Below the pieces are notes generated by a model. That model made no database searches. It was given only the letters and a program-made list of their open reading frames with translations, and had not been told where the DNA came from. This document shows positions 51,135 to 63,213 of a stretch of 64,000 bases of DNA, one piece after another. The stretch is from positions 388,060 through 452,059 of the forward strand of contig CAJJDO010000034.1 of assembly GCA_905183005.1 (NCBI GenBank), given 5' to 3'. The number at the start of each line of letters is the position of its first letter. Positions within the stretch are counted from its first letter, which is position 1. Source of the stretch: Paramecium pentaurelia. Lineage: Eukaryota > Ciliophora > Oligohymenophorea > Peniculida > Parameciidae. The translations under genes and the position numbers were made by a program.

Positions 51135-52514
51135 ATGATTTCATTTGATCAAATATTAGAAGAGAAAATTGGATCAGGAATTTACTAACTTAGAACAGTT
51201 AGCATTATAGGATTAATAGAGTTTTGTGATGGAGTTGAATATGTTTTTATGTCAATTTTGATGGCAATATTAAAAAACGAATGGCAATTATCTTAAACTT
51301 AAGTTGCAACATTAGGATCTTCTTTTCTTGGAGGAGTGGTTTTAGGAAATTGCATATGTGCTTATATTACAGATAGAATTGGTAGGAAAACATCATTTTC
51401 AATATTTGCAGGACTTTCAGTGATATTAGTATATTATACTAGTTTTGCTGAGTCTTATAATGAAATTATTATTCTTAGATTATTATTTGGTATAGTGTTT
51501 GGAACAACAAGTCCATTAGGTTATGTATTTATAACTGAGGTTTCTGTTGCCAAATATAGAGGAAGATTTGCATTTTCATTGACATTAATGTATGTTGCAG
51601 GAAAAGCTTATTTAGTATTTTTGTGTTTTTTCTTTCTTGATGATTATACAAGTGGAAATTGGAGAGGATTAATAAGATTTAATGGAATACCAGTTTTATT
51701 ATGCTTTATATTATCAATTATATATTTAAAAGAGACAATTAGATATTATTTAAATAAGGGTTAGTACACAATAGCATTCCAAGAGATTGAAGAAGTACAA
51801 AAATAAAATAATAATTAATAAGAACCATTAAATGAAAGAGAAAAGGATGGATTAATTGCTTGGTAAGTGAGATAAAATAATTTAATGATTAAAGAAAATT
51901 AAAATGAAAAAAGTGGAGTATTATCTAAATAACATCTTAGAATTACACTTTAATTATGGACTTTATTAATTCTAGCAAATTTCTAAAATTTAAGTATTTA
52001 TTTATTGATGCCATTTTTATTTGCATAAGAAAATTCAGGATTTGAATATATGCTATATTTGTTTTTAATTGAATTTGTATTTACATTTGTGATCTACTTA
52101 TTTATAGATGATCCAAAATATGGAGGAAGAGTCAATATCATTATATATGCTTCTATTTTATTAGTAATAACAAATTTATTACTTTACATATATCAGGCTT
52201 CATTTTTATTTGTAGGAATGCTTTTAATTAAGATAGCAACTAGAGGGATGTTCTCGACTCTATTTATTATATGTTGTGAAAGTTATCCACTTCATTTAAG
52301 ATCAAGAGGGAGTGGATTAGCTATGGCTGTAGGAAAAGTTGTTTCAATTCCATCTCCATATGTTCTTTTCCCTCTTTTTGCTATAGATCCTTATCTACCA
52401 TTTTTAATTTTAAGTGTATTGGGAACACTTATGATTGCATTATCAATTACATATCCATCTGATAGAACATAAAAACATTTAGAAATTTACAGTGACGAAT
52501 AAAAAGAAGAATGA
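51135..52514 (+). CDS. MFS transporter, SV2/sugar-porter-like (459 aa)
   Basis: An uninterrupted frame of 460 codons from ATG 51135 to TGA 52512-52514. About twelve hydrophobic helices; the loop between helices 2 and 3 reads AYITDRIGRKTSF (the D-R-x-G-R-K/R motif) and the helix 4-5 region has ITEVSVAKYRGR. In the second half, CCESYPLHLRSRGSGLAMAVG is the counterpart motif typical of SLC22/SV2-type organic-ion and synaptic-vesicle families. Probably a plasma- or vacuole-membrane transporter of organic solutes. Its stop lies 27 bp from the stop of the convergent kinase gene. Confidence 0.86.
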
Positions 52515-52541
52515 TTTATTATTTATTTATTGTCTAATATA

Positions 52542-54845
52542 TCATAATCCATCTGGATATTATGCTTATGTAAACCAGGGATGATAAAGGGCATCTTTAG
52601 CTGAAGGTCTAATAATTAATTAAATATTATTATTATACCTTTTTGATGGATCAATGTGTAATAACTATTTTACAAAATCTAAAAAGAACATATCATCAGT
52701 CTTAAGTCTAGCTTTTAGATTTGATTTTTTAGGAACCAATATTTAAATTAATCCAGTCTTTTTTCTTTTTACTGAGGCATCTGACATATCAGGATTTGGA
52801 AAATGTTATTATTAATCTTCCATTGCATCTTGATATAGTAATTTCTCCTTTGTGAAGAATTAATTAACTAATCTACCCTCTTTAAGCATATTTTCAGGGA
52901 ATGGACCAATAATACCAATAACTCTAGCTAATAAGCCTTATACAGTATCATTTTAAAACAAAACATATCCTGTCCATAATTCAGCTAAAATACAACCAAG
53001 TGACCACATATCAATTTTATAATCATATTTGCATCCAATTATAACTTCAGGTGCTCTATAACTTCTTGATTAAACATAACTAGATAAATGATCATGAATG
53101 AAACATGAAGATCCAAAATCAATTACTTTGCATTCACATTTGCTAATAGATTTCATTAATATATTTTCAGGTTTTAAATCGCAATGGATTAATTTTAGAG
53201 AATGTATATAATCTAAGGCAACTAAGATTTGTTTGGTTAACTAAATTAATATAGGATTGATATACTTTTTATAATCTTCCAACTGTAAAATAATTGACTT
53301 TTTCTTTTTCTCTGAAGTACTTATAGAATTCATACAGATTATCTTTGAGTAATTCAGTAACTAAAAATAAATGTTCTTTATGATAAAAGAAATCATATAA
53401 ACGAAGTACATTCTTAGCATCACAATCTCCATTACAATTTATATATCTCAATAATTTAATTTCATCTATGCTCTAATCCATATAATCTTTATTATTTTCT
53501 ATAATCTTCATGCATACTTCTTTTTAAGATTACAAATCCAAACATTTAACTGCTTTTGAAAATGCTGCTGATCCCAAATATTCTAATATTTGATATCTAC
53601 CAGCTATGATTGAATTAATAACAATAGGAAAATCTTTTGTTTCTTCAAATCCAGTTCTTTCCCTATCAAAAATAACTTTGAGATTAAATAAATCATAGAT
53701 AACTCTATCAAATTCTACTGGATAAAAATCATCTGTAGAATCTGGATGTTTCAATGTTGGAGGTAAATAAATATATCCTTTCCTACCTTCACCCTCTTAG
53801 GATTTCTATTAACTCTTTAATAAGACAGCACTATCATCTTCATTTTCACAATTAACTTCATCCTTCTTGTCCTTAGGTTAAGCTATGGCTCTTTAAGGAA
53901 AACCAAACTTATCTGCCAATTATTTAGACACATTTATAAAATCCCTTTCTCCAACTTCATATAAATCAAATCCAGGATCATCATCATCATTATATTCATC
54001 TATTATATTTTTATTCTCTTCCATATCATGAAGTACAAATGACTAAGAGTTTTAAAGAAAGAATGAAGAATCATTACATCCACTTTCAGGTCTTATGATA
54101 GATGGCATTTTAGCTGTATCTATACCTTCAAATTGTTAATGTTTAGCAGCAGATCTTGATACATCCTCTTCTGTAAACAATTCATCAACAGATGGAGATT
54201 TTTCTAAAACCTATTATTTTTAATGTTGTAAAGGTTATTAGATTTTTCCAAATACTATTTAATCTTTTTCTTGAATCTCTAAAATAAATATTAAAACTAT
54301 ATATATTACATTTGCCAAAACAAGGAGCTTATTATTATTATTCTTCACTTGTTTCTGTCCTCTTTTTTTTAAGAATTGAATTTGAAATAGAAGTATTTGA
54401 AATATCATGAAATACATCTGCTTAATCCACCATCTTTTAGAATGTAGCATTATCAAAATAACGTTCAATCTTCTCATTAAGTGTCTCATCTTCTAATAGA
54501 TTTGGTTTTGACACTAATCTATTCATGAATTTTTCCATAATTTATTCTGTCTATTCTTATGTGAATACTTTAGGTTTCCTACGCACTGCTTATCTATCTA
54601 TCATTGGTTTCTTCTTTTCTTTTTTCTTTTACTCTAAAGCTTAACAAATAATGTCTTTCCTATAATTCAAATATTTGTACTCATTAGCATTTATTGTTAT
54701 TACTTTTCACAGTCAATTTCATTTTTCATCATTACTTAAATATTGATGTTACTTATTTACTTATTTCTTCCTTCAATTTACGGGCTGATTATTGAAGACC
54801 AGACTACTCCAAAAATTTAACTATTGTTTTCAGCGCTTCGTTCAT
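52542..54845 (-). CDS. DYRK-family protein kinase with LisH-like N-terminus (~700 aa)
   Basis: The kinase part is secure: from ATG 54538 to TGA 52542, introns 54279-54309, 53241-53265 and 52609-52638 give 637 codons. Motifs are ILEYLGSAAFSKAVKCLD (atypical glycine loop), LIHCDLKPENILM, VIDFGSSC, and the DYRK activation segment SSYVQSRSYRAPEVIIG, with the autophosphorylated Tyr retained and the preceding Tyr replaced by Ser. Upstream, a peptide from ATG 54845 (ALKTIVKFLEQSGLQQSARK) reads like a LisH dimerisation motif and precedes the kinase in the same orientation. I include it, but the introns between ~54780 and 54680 are unresolved. A DYRK1/YAK-like regulatory role is inferred. Confidence 0.82.
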
Positions 54846-54946
54846 TAATTATTTTATTAATATGCAAAGATTATCATTATTATAATAACAGTCATTTATA
54901 TCTTAAATTATTAATCAACTATAATTTATTTTTAATGGCTTTCATA

Positions 54947-54959
54947 TTCTTGAAAATTC
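54947..54959 (+). promoter_or_regulatory. Perfect heat-shock element upstream of the HSF gene
   Basis: TTCttGAAaaTTC: three alternating inverted NTTCN/NGAAN modules with exact 5-bp spacing, 16 bases between its end and the HSF ATG (54976), and ~90 bp from the divergent DYRK start. This is the consensus site for a trimeric heat-shock factor. Binding is inferred from the motif only. Confidence 0.6.
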
Positions 54960-54975
54960 CTATTAAAATATATTA

Positions 54976-56222
54976 ATGTCAAATTAAGACATCAATGAAC
55001 TTCCAGCCCTTAAAGTAAATGTCCCCTCTTTCTTGTTGAAAACATATGAAATTCTAGAAGTATACCATTTTTAGCTATTATTTCTTATTCAGAACCCGTC
55101 TCTATCCCATATAATTACTTGGAATCAAGAGGGTAATTCATTTATCGTTCTAAATTCGCATGAATTGGCTTCCAAGGTTCTTGCAAACTATTTCAAGCAT
55201 AAAAACTATCCCAGCTTTCTTAGGTTTTATTTTATTTCATAATAGGTAACTTAATATGTACAGCTTTAAAAAAACCAAAAATAATTATGGACAAAGTGAG
55301 TTCAGACATAAATGGTTTAGAAGAGGACTTAAGTAAAAATAATTATCATCCTAATCTAGAAGTATGCTTCAATACATTCGTAGGAGAAATTAAGAAGATT
55401 CTGAGAATAAAATAGAGATAAAGAATACAAATAATCAAGAAATTGATAATTATAAGTAGGAGCATGATGAAATGAAAAAACTTGTTCGAGAAATTTAAAC
55501 TAATTAAGTTCAAATGGAGGTTGATTTTTCAGCATCCATGGAATAAAATGCATCAGCTAATAGATCTAGTTAATCTATTTTGTTGGTATAAAGTCTATTT
55601 TATATTTTTAGTGTCTGAATCAAATGTAATAGTAATTCAATAAAAAATTCGATAATCTTTCCTTACTTCTAGCTAAGATCGGTTCATATATTCCTAATTT
55701 AAGTAAAATTCTTTAAAATTTATGCAGTTTATTAAATGGGAGACATTTATAAAAACTCCTTTGATGAACCATCTCCAAGTAGATTAGAACATAATTATAT
55801 TGTTCCATATAATGAGATTAATAACTAATATAGCAATATTGGATCACCATACCATTAATATTCTTGTAATAGTCCAATAAATTTTCTTTTGTCCAAATAA
55901 AATTAATGTAATGTTGAAAAATAAATTCTAGAATTTTAAGATTATTGCTTTTAATTTGATCCAAGTATTTTCTCATTCAATAGATAAAATTATTAATAAT
56001 AATAACTTGCCTTACCTGCTCCTGCAATTAATTCATATTTACGTAATAATAAATATTTATCCAATTAAAGCTAGCAATAATTATTCATTACAATCGAGTT
56101 CACAAAACTCACCTTATAGAATTCCAAGTCCTTGTCATACTTCCTCTACAGATTCTAAAAATCCAGAAAGAGGATAACATTTATTTGAATAACAATAATT
56201 TAATTTTTACTAACAAGCATGA
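54976..56222 (+). CDS. HSF: Heat-shock transcription factor (361 aa)
   Basis: Six introns (55060-55092, 55224-55245, 55333-55359, 55586-55611, 55703-55727, 56043-56070) give exactly 362 codons, stop 56220-56222. DNA-binding domain: VPSFLLKTYEILENPSLSHI, ITWNQEGNSFIVL, then LANYFKHKNYPSFLRQLNMY and SFKKTKN, matching the HSF winged helix. A following helix (EMKKLVREIQTNQVQMEVDF, then NQMQQQFNKKFDNLSLLLAK) fits the HR-A/B trimerisation coiled coil, and the C-terminus is Ser/Asn/Gln-rich. The second intron has a GTT donor, needed to complete the conserved RQLNMY. Regulates heat-shock genes; a perfect HSE lies just upstream. Confidence 0.95.
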
Positions 56223-56282
56223 ATTATAATTATATTTATAATTAAGAAAATTATTTTATTATTTTTTTTTATATAAATATTT

Positions 56283-58054
56283 TCATTTTTAATCTGGATA
56301 AAATTCAATATTTATCAAATTTGTATTTTTGGAAAGTTAGGCAATAAACTTAATAGATTTACATCCTTATAAAGTAGTAGGTTATTATTAAGAAACATCT
56401 GTAGATTAATTAATTAAATTATTAGAAGTATTTAATTCTAATTTTCTTTTAGGAGATCCATAAATATTCATTTTTTTCAATAATAATTTTGTTTACTCAG
56501 GAGATCGACCTCTTTAAGTCCTCCATCCTTGAGTCTTCTTTCTAACATTAACAGACAAAGTAAAAGAACTTGAGAAAAGTGGAAGATTTTCAATTTTGTA
56601 AATTTTTGGATTCATTCTTAATTTTTAACTTAAATTTTAAGCATTATTTAATGCTTTTATAGGAGTTAATAATAAATCTTTGAATGCACTTCTACCTCTA
56701 GGTGAATTAGCTATTTGAGTTTATTATATTGATTTATTTATATCTATTAATTAGATTTCATAATTATCCTTATGTTATAGTGTTCTGATCAAAAACCCTG
56801 CATCTTTTTCACATATATGATTTTATCTGACTATAAGTTAATTATTTATTTATAATTTCTTATTTTCAATATTTATTTAATTTAGTATTCCTACTCTAAG
56901 TACAACATTATCAATATGTTTCTTATTTCTACTCCATGTTTCCAATTCATATATGCATATTGGATGATTCAATTAACATTTTTATTTTCTTAAATCTTCA
57001 AGAAATGCATTAAGTGATGTCACTCTTTTAGTATCACTTGATTAAACAGTTGATACTACCTAATTAGATATATCTTATCTAATATTTTATAATAATTTAT
57101 TATTAATATAAATTTTATGATATTCTTCTATAAATATTTATCTATCTTAAAATGTTTATATAAATTATTCTACAGTCATTATTAAACTACAAATATCATT
57201 TACCTACATCAATGAATCTTCCATTAGAGTAATATAAGTTAATGTAGATTTAATTTATGCTTTTGAACCTTCAACTAATAGAAGATCAAAAATAGTATCT
57301 GTTAATTTATTGTGAAATGTGAAACAACAAACTAACCATTAAATTGTAAATAAACTTGTTTCTACTGATAGATTTTAAAAATGTTCCATCAAATGAGGTT
57401 TTTCTTTTTATAGAATTTATCTTATTATTTCATCATCACTTAAAACACCAAACAAATGATTATAATAATTTTATGGTAAGAGAGTCTCAAATAAATGACA
57501 TAAAAACCAAAATGCATCCTTATATATAATTCTATTAATACTTCTTCTGAGTATTTTTAATTCAATAATAAATAATGTGCAATATAATTAAATCCTTAAC
57601 AATATCCGATTTAAGCATTTCTAATAGTGTAAGCTGTTAATACATTTGATAATTTTTACTATATTTCTTCATCACCTGATGTACGAACAACATCTTTTTT
57701 TATAGTATCTTAAAAATAATTAGGGAATTCTTATATTTTTAATAATTCTGCATAATAATTTGGATTAGCTTCTTTATTTTATATAATATTTGCTAAAATT
57801 GGCCAAAATTAATTTAAAGGTGTATTAAATCTATCTCTTAATTCATCTCTAACTGCTTTATGTATACAACTGAATTTATTAGTACAGTAACTTAATAACT
57901 AATTATAAGATTATAATACATCAGCATTATTTAAAGTCTTATAAAATTTACGCAATTTTTAGATATTCAATTTATTATTTCTAGATTAATTACTATTAAA
58001 GTCTCCTTTTATACTTTTAATATATTCTTTGCTTAGATTTAGATCTAGCATCAT
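56283..58054 (-). CDS. TBC-domain Rab GTPase-activating protein (582 aa)
   Basis: ATG 58054 to TGA 56283 with one 23-nt intron (57519-57541, AAG acceptor), exactly 583 codons. The TBC domain (about residues 60-330) shows KKDVVRTSGDEE (IxxDxxR finger region), TIRNAQIGYCQGFNYIAHYLL (YxQ finger) and WFLCHLFETLLPQNYY. The first finger has the Arg in DVVRT, so activity is plausible. The C-terminal ~250 residues are Lys/Asn/Gln-rich without recognised domain. Stimulates GTP hydrolysis on Rabs, functionally the counterpart of the GDI in this window. Divergent from the cNBD gene with 50 bp between starts. Confidence 0.88.
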
Positions 58055-58104
58055 TTATATAAAATCTAGATTATTTTTCATTAATTTATATATATATATA
58101 TAAA

Positions 58105-59538
58105 ATGAATCCAAAACAATTATTCTAAGATAAATATCAATAGATTAGAGATTTCTTACTCTCTTCCTCTGATGAAAGAAACAATGAGTAGTTAATTGAT
58201 ATTAGAAACATACTAGAAAGTTTTGCTTTTTTCATTCAATTTACAAAGTATTATATATATATTTATTATGTTTCAAGTACAAAATCATAAGAATTTATAG
58301 AGATGTGTAGATATTTGTAATTAGAAGTATATGAATAAGAACAAACACTTTTTAGGTAAGGAGATCCTGCAGATAAATTTTATATAATTTTAAAAGGAGA
58401 AGCTAGAATATTGATTAAAAGTCCTGGTTTAGATGAAATTAAATAAGTTGGTATTTCTGGTGTAGGAGATTGTTTTGGTGAATTAGCATTATTATTTAAT
58501 TCAGATAGAAATGCTACAATAGTAGTTGGAAAGTAAACTGAATTGATGGTTCTTCATAGAAATGATTTCAATAAATATATGAAATTTCATTCATCTGAAT
58601 AAGCAAATTAAGTAAAGCACCATTAATACATACAAGGCATATAATCTTCTCAATGTCATAGAACCATTTCTTTCATTAAATTTTCCAGATAAAATTAGAC
58701 TTGCAAGTAAAATGGAATATAGAACATTTCAATCAAATTATGCATTCATTAATTAAGGATAAACTCTAAATAATTTTTATGTAGTAGAAACAGGTTCTGT
58801 TAAACTTTATCGTACAATACCATTTAATATTAATAAAAATGGATTAATTTAATTTCAACATAAATATGATCCAAATAAATAGAGTAGAAATCTTAAAATA
58901 GAAATTGATGAAATAGGACCTGGAAAATATATTGGTGATTATGAATTATAACATTATAAGCCTAGTTAATATACAGCAGTTACAGGTATGTAAACTACTT
59001 GTTTTGTGATTTCTCTTATTGATTTTAATCTAATGAGTCAATTTTAATTAGCTGAAGTTTGTAGAAATTCTAAACCTTATCCTACAGATGATCATATTAG
59101 AGAAGCCTTTCTTGATGGAATTAAATGGAGAATTTTCAGAGTATTTATTTTAATCTATACTAGAAATAAATGGTATCAAAATTATAATTAGAATTAAAAA
59201 CATGTAGTGATGTTAGAGATCCAACAACATTACCTAAATTTTAATATTAAAAAGATCTTCGTTAATTTGCACTCAAAACACTCTCTTATGATAAATTAAT
59301 GGATTCATATTTGAATTCTAATGGAGAACCTCTTTAATCATAAACTGGTAGCATTGTTTTCAATGAATTAAATAGTAAAAGTCCATAAAAGAAAGATAAA
59401 CCATTTTTTACTAATGTTGATGAAGCAATTAGAAAATTAAAATAATCTTAAGGCAGTAGTCGAAGCAAGAAATAAATTCTTCCAAAAATAAATCCTAAGG
59501 TTGGCTCAGATATTTATAATATATTAGTAAAGAAATGA
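58105..59538 (+). CDS. Double cyclic-nucleotide-binding-domain protein (451 aa)
   Basis: Three introns (58248-58277, 58612-58636, 59141-59163) give exactly 452 codons, stop 59536-59538. cNBD-A (about residues 55-155): FRQGDPADKFYIILKGEARI, GDCFGELALLFNSDRNATIV, with the Glu and Arg of the phosphate-binding cassette, so it may bind cAMP or cGMP. cNBD-B (~residues 165-300) has GKYIGDYELQHYKPSQYTAV and lacks both residues. There is no docking domain or RRxS inhibitor site before cNBD-A, so it is not a PKA regulatory subunit in the usual sense. Basic C-terminal tail. The role may be a cyclic-nucleotide sensor; partner unknown. Confidence 0.85.
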
Positions 59539-59566
59539 TTATTAACTTCTTATAAATAAAATTAAA

Positions 59567-60172
59567 ATGAATCAAATTTCCCAAAACATCCTTGTTCAAA
59601 AACTTATTGATTACAAATTAAGGTATTCATATTCTTTCTATATATAAATCTAGAAAGAACAAAAATAAGAGAAAGGCTAGTCCTTAGTATTCTCCTCCAA
59701 AGATGCCCATATCATAAAGATAGACATCCTTTTCGAATGGTCATGCATATTCCATTCATTAAAAATTGAAATCAATTCAAAGTTAACAGAAAGTATTCAT
59801 TCCTCAGGCTATGCCACAGTCTCGGATTTGCTAGATCTCTTAAGCCAAATGTTTCGCCTTATTCAATAGTATGAATAGCAGGCAAGCCATCTTTGGTCCA
59901 AAAATCTCGAGATGTTGAAGCAAATCAAGATTCCAATCCTCCAAGAAAATGAAGACTTAAAGCTTGCTGTAGAAACCCTAAAATAAAATGATATTCAAAA
60001 TAGCGTATATGGATAATTAAAAGAGTATGAATAAATTGAGAAGCCAATACCAAAATTAATCGATTTGTAACATATTAATAGAGATTCAAATTTTTAAGAA
60101 GAGTTTATGTCTAAAGTAAATGAATTTAGTTTATCGTGGCGACAGGAAGTACAATAGCTAAAGTAATTATGA
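59567..60172 (+). CDS. Hypothetical helical protein (201 aa)
   Basis: An intronless frame of 202 codons from ATG 59567 to TGA 60170-60172, starting 28 bp after the preceding stop. Base composition is less AT-rich than usual. Contains a central predicted beta/alpha part (HIIKIDILFEWSCIFHSL) and a C-terminal coiled-coil-like region rich in Glu/Gln/Leu (LKEYEQIEKPIPKLIDLQ). I recognise no family. A GT...TAG segment (59623-59653) could mimic an intron, but reading through it preserves a better frame. Confidence 0.7.
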
Positions 60173-60883
60173 AGATTTTGAATGTATTTAATATTCAAAA
60201 TAAATATTACATTTAGTATCTTTTAATTTATTCATCTTACTAAAATTAGATTTAATTAAATTATTACTTAATATTATATAAAATCAAGAATACTTGATCT
60301 ATTTCAATGATCATCATTAATAATATTCATTTTATTTACATTTAAAATTCTATTTAATATTTCTTCTGATTATTAAGTATTAGTTCTTTGTCTTTAGGTT
60401 CTTATTTCTTTTGATGAATTAAATGTTCAATTTAATATTAATATCATTCTTATATATAGAATTATTTTAAATATATAAAGAATATATCTAAATAATTAAA
60501 AAAAATTTTGTTTTTATACTTTTTTTTTATAAGTTACATATGTAATGATATTTTCTTTTTTTTTAATTTATTTAATAACTATCTCCCTTCATTCTTGAAT
60601 CATTAATTGTTAAGTAACCTTTTCATATAATTTTACCAAAATATTTAATTAGTTTCTTAGTATTTTTATTCTCTAATATTTCATTAATTGAATAATTTTT
60701 TCTATTAAATTATAAATATAGAAAATTATATTTATTATTTTATTTTCTACATTTCTTTTTTCTTTCTATTCTATCTATATCTATATTTCTTTGATTTAGT
60801 TATTATAAAAATATTAATACATGAATATTAAAAAGATAATTGATAAATTTGATAATAAAAGTCAAAAAAATTATTAAATAACA
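60173..60883. other. AT-rich intergenic region
   Basis: About 710 bases between convergent genes, extremely AT-rich with several T runs. I see no gene, tRNA or repeat. It is unusually long for a convergent gap in this window. Confidence 0.6.
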
Positions 60884-62597
60884 TCATTATGATTTTTAAA
60901 ATACCCATTTTCTTGCAAATAAAAATGGATCATTTTGATGTTATAAATTATCCTCCAAAATTTCAACTACAATATTAATTTCATTTGATTTTTTGAACAT
61001 TTAATTGGCTAAACTTATTATGTACATAGTTAATAATTTTCCTTAATCATCTAGATTAGAATTAAAAAATAATTAAAATGTTTTATCTAAATTTAAATTG
61101 ATTTATTATTAAATTTTTTGATAATATTAATGAAGTTGATTAATCCAATTATCTAATTATGATTTTATTTTAATAGGTGCAAATGTATAGAATACATTAG
61201 CTTTTATGGCTAATAACTTTCTTAATAAAAATTACATTTTCAATATTAGATCATTGTCCTATTGAGGAAAATTCTATATTATTTATTCAACAAATTCACA
61301 AAATTTATAAGTAGGTTTTAATATTACTGGTAAATCAATTTCTTCATTCTTTTTTTAAATGAATAATTTTTATTTTGGAGATTTCTGGACAGAACAATCA
61401 GTACTTATTTAACCAATTAATTCAATATTGATATCTGAATCACTTTTCTTATGCGAATATCGAAATGGCTATTAATTAAGATTAGTTCTAATAAATTTAC
61501 CTGGAATCTCATCTTCAGATATAAATTAATTGATTTCAAATAATTGATCTCTATTTAATGTTTTCACTCTAACAATATTTTTAAGATTTTGTTCATCAAA
61601 AGATTAAGGCTTATTATTAGAGTAAAGTTATTGAACATATTTTTTTCTTATTTAATTTTGTTTTTTGACACTTTTTGATTAGAGAGGAGAATTAATTTGA
61701 GTAGATATAGATTTTTAGGATAATTTAACTAAGTGTGACACTTATTTAGAAATAGATGATTTATTTTCTTATATTATATTAAGAATCTATTAAATTGTTA
61801 ATCTATCTTCAGAATCTAATTATAGCATTCCATCAAGTAATCTAAAAATTAGATTTTAATGTAAGATCTCGAGAGTTTAGCAATTTTCTTTGATTTCTTG
61901 TAGAAGTGTTTAATCATTAAACTTAAATTTTGGAGCTGCTTTAAATAACATCTCATGTAAAATGATTCCCAAAGCCCATACATCAGTTTTTTCTGAATAT
62001 TAATTAAATAAATGAATTTCAGGTGCCATATACATAGTAGTTCCAACATGATATCGTTTAATTATACTATCATATTAATTTTCAATAAGAGCAAAACCAA
62101 AATCAACAAGTTTAAAAATACCATTTTTAATTAATACATTAGCTGGCTTAATGTCTCTATGGATAATATCTAAATATAAAATAGTTTATTATGATACTTT
62201 TTTAATGTAAATCAAGGAGACCTTTACAAAGTTATGTCAGTATATCAATAACTTTCTCTATTTTTAATGGTTCTTACTTTAATAGTTCCTCCAAATTAGC
62301 ACCTTCACAATATTCACTCACTATATAAGTATTATTAGCGCTTTGACTTATCTCATAAACTCTTAAAAGATTAGGATTATCGATTTGCAAAAGAATTTTG
62401 ATTTCATTTGAAAGAAGAGATTTCTATATAGGTGAATTATAGGTTTCTAAAGAGATAACTTTAATTGCCACAACTTAATTAGTAACCATGTGAATTCCCT
62501 TATAAACTTTAGATGAATATCCTTCTCCAATTATATCATTCATATCAAAACAATAATCTCCAATTTATTTCCTAATGACTTCTTTATGCATATTCAT
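60884..62597 (-). CDS. ULK/Atg1-like serine/threonine kinase (561 aa)
   Basis: ATG 62597 to TGA 60884 with one 28-nt intron (62170-62197), exactly 562 codons. Kinase domain (about residues 10-265): DIIGEGYSSKVYKGIH, VVAIKVISL, LHQKNIIHRDIKPANVLI, KLVDFGFAL and VGTTMYMAPEIHLF, with the glycine loop having Ser-Ser instead of Gly-x-Gly. A ~290-residue C-terminal region with helical segments follows. The combination of the HRDIKPANVL loop, DFGFA and long C-terminus resembles ULK/Atg1/unc-51 kinases, which start autophagy or act in cilia (ULK4/Fused). Which branch applies is open. Confidence 0.8.
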
Positions 62598-63213
62598 TTC
62601 TATCAATTTTCCAGATATTTAAAGATTTTTCTGAATAAATTATTTTTAAGTATAATCAACACAACTATTTAATAGCTCATAAATGTAAGTATAGATTTGA
62701 AAGAAGATGATATCTTGTTACTCTAAGGAATATATATATTTAATAACTAATCTTACTTATAAAATATATATTGGAATTATATGCTGAAAGAATTATTACA
62801 TTGATGTATATGAATTTATGATTTATAATTGTTGATAGAAAATTAACCTTTTAATTAAGATGGGTAAAGGTGGTTAATATGATTATAAGTGATTAGATGC
62901 AATAAGATTCAAAGTATTTTTAGAATGAATATTTGATAAAATTTAATAAATATTAGTATTACTAATATTATTTTTCTATTCAGGATCTCTAATAGATAGG
63001 ATATTATTTTATTCAATACTTAATTCTAAGTTAATAATTGGATTGATATTTCAGTAAACTATGATATCTATATCTTATTAATATAATTATGAATATAGTT
63101 TGTAATGATTTATAATAAAAAATTAATATTTATACCGTTAAAATTCTGCTTTTTTATTAATGTGTAGTTATGCTAAACAAATCTAAACATTCAATTCAGG
63201 AGTATTTACAACA
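62598..63213. other. Divergent AT-rich intergenic region
   Basis: About 600 bases between the ULK-like and Aurora-like kinase starts, very AT-rich, with no recognisable gene or structured element. It probably contains both promoters. Confidence 0.6.
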
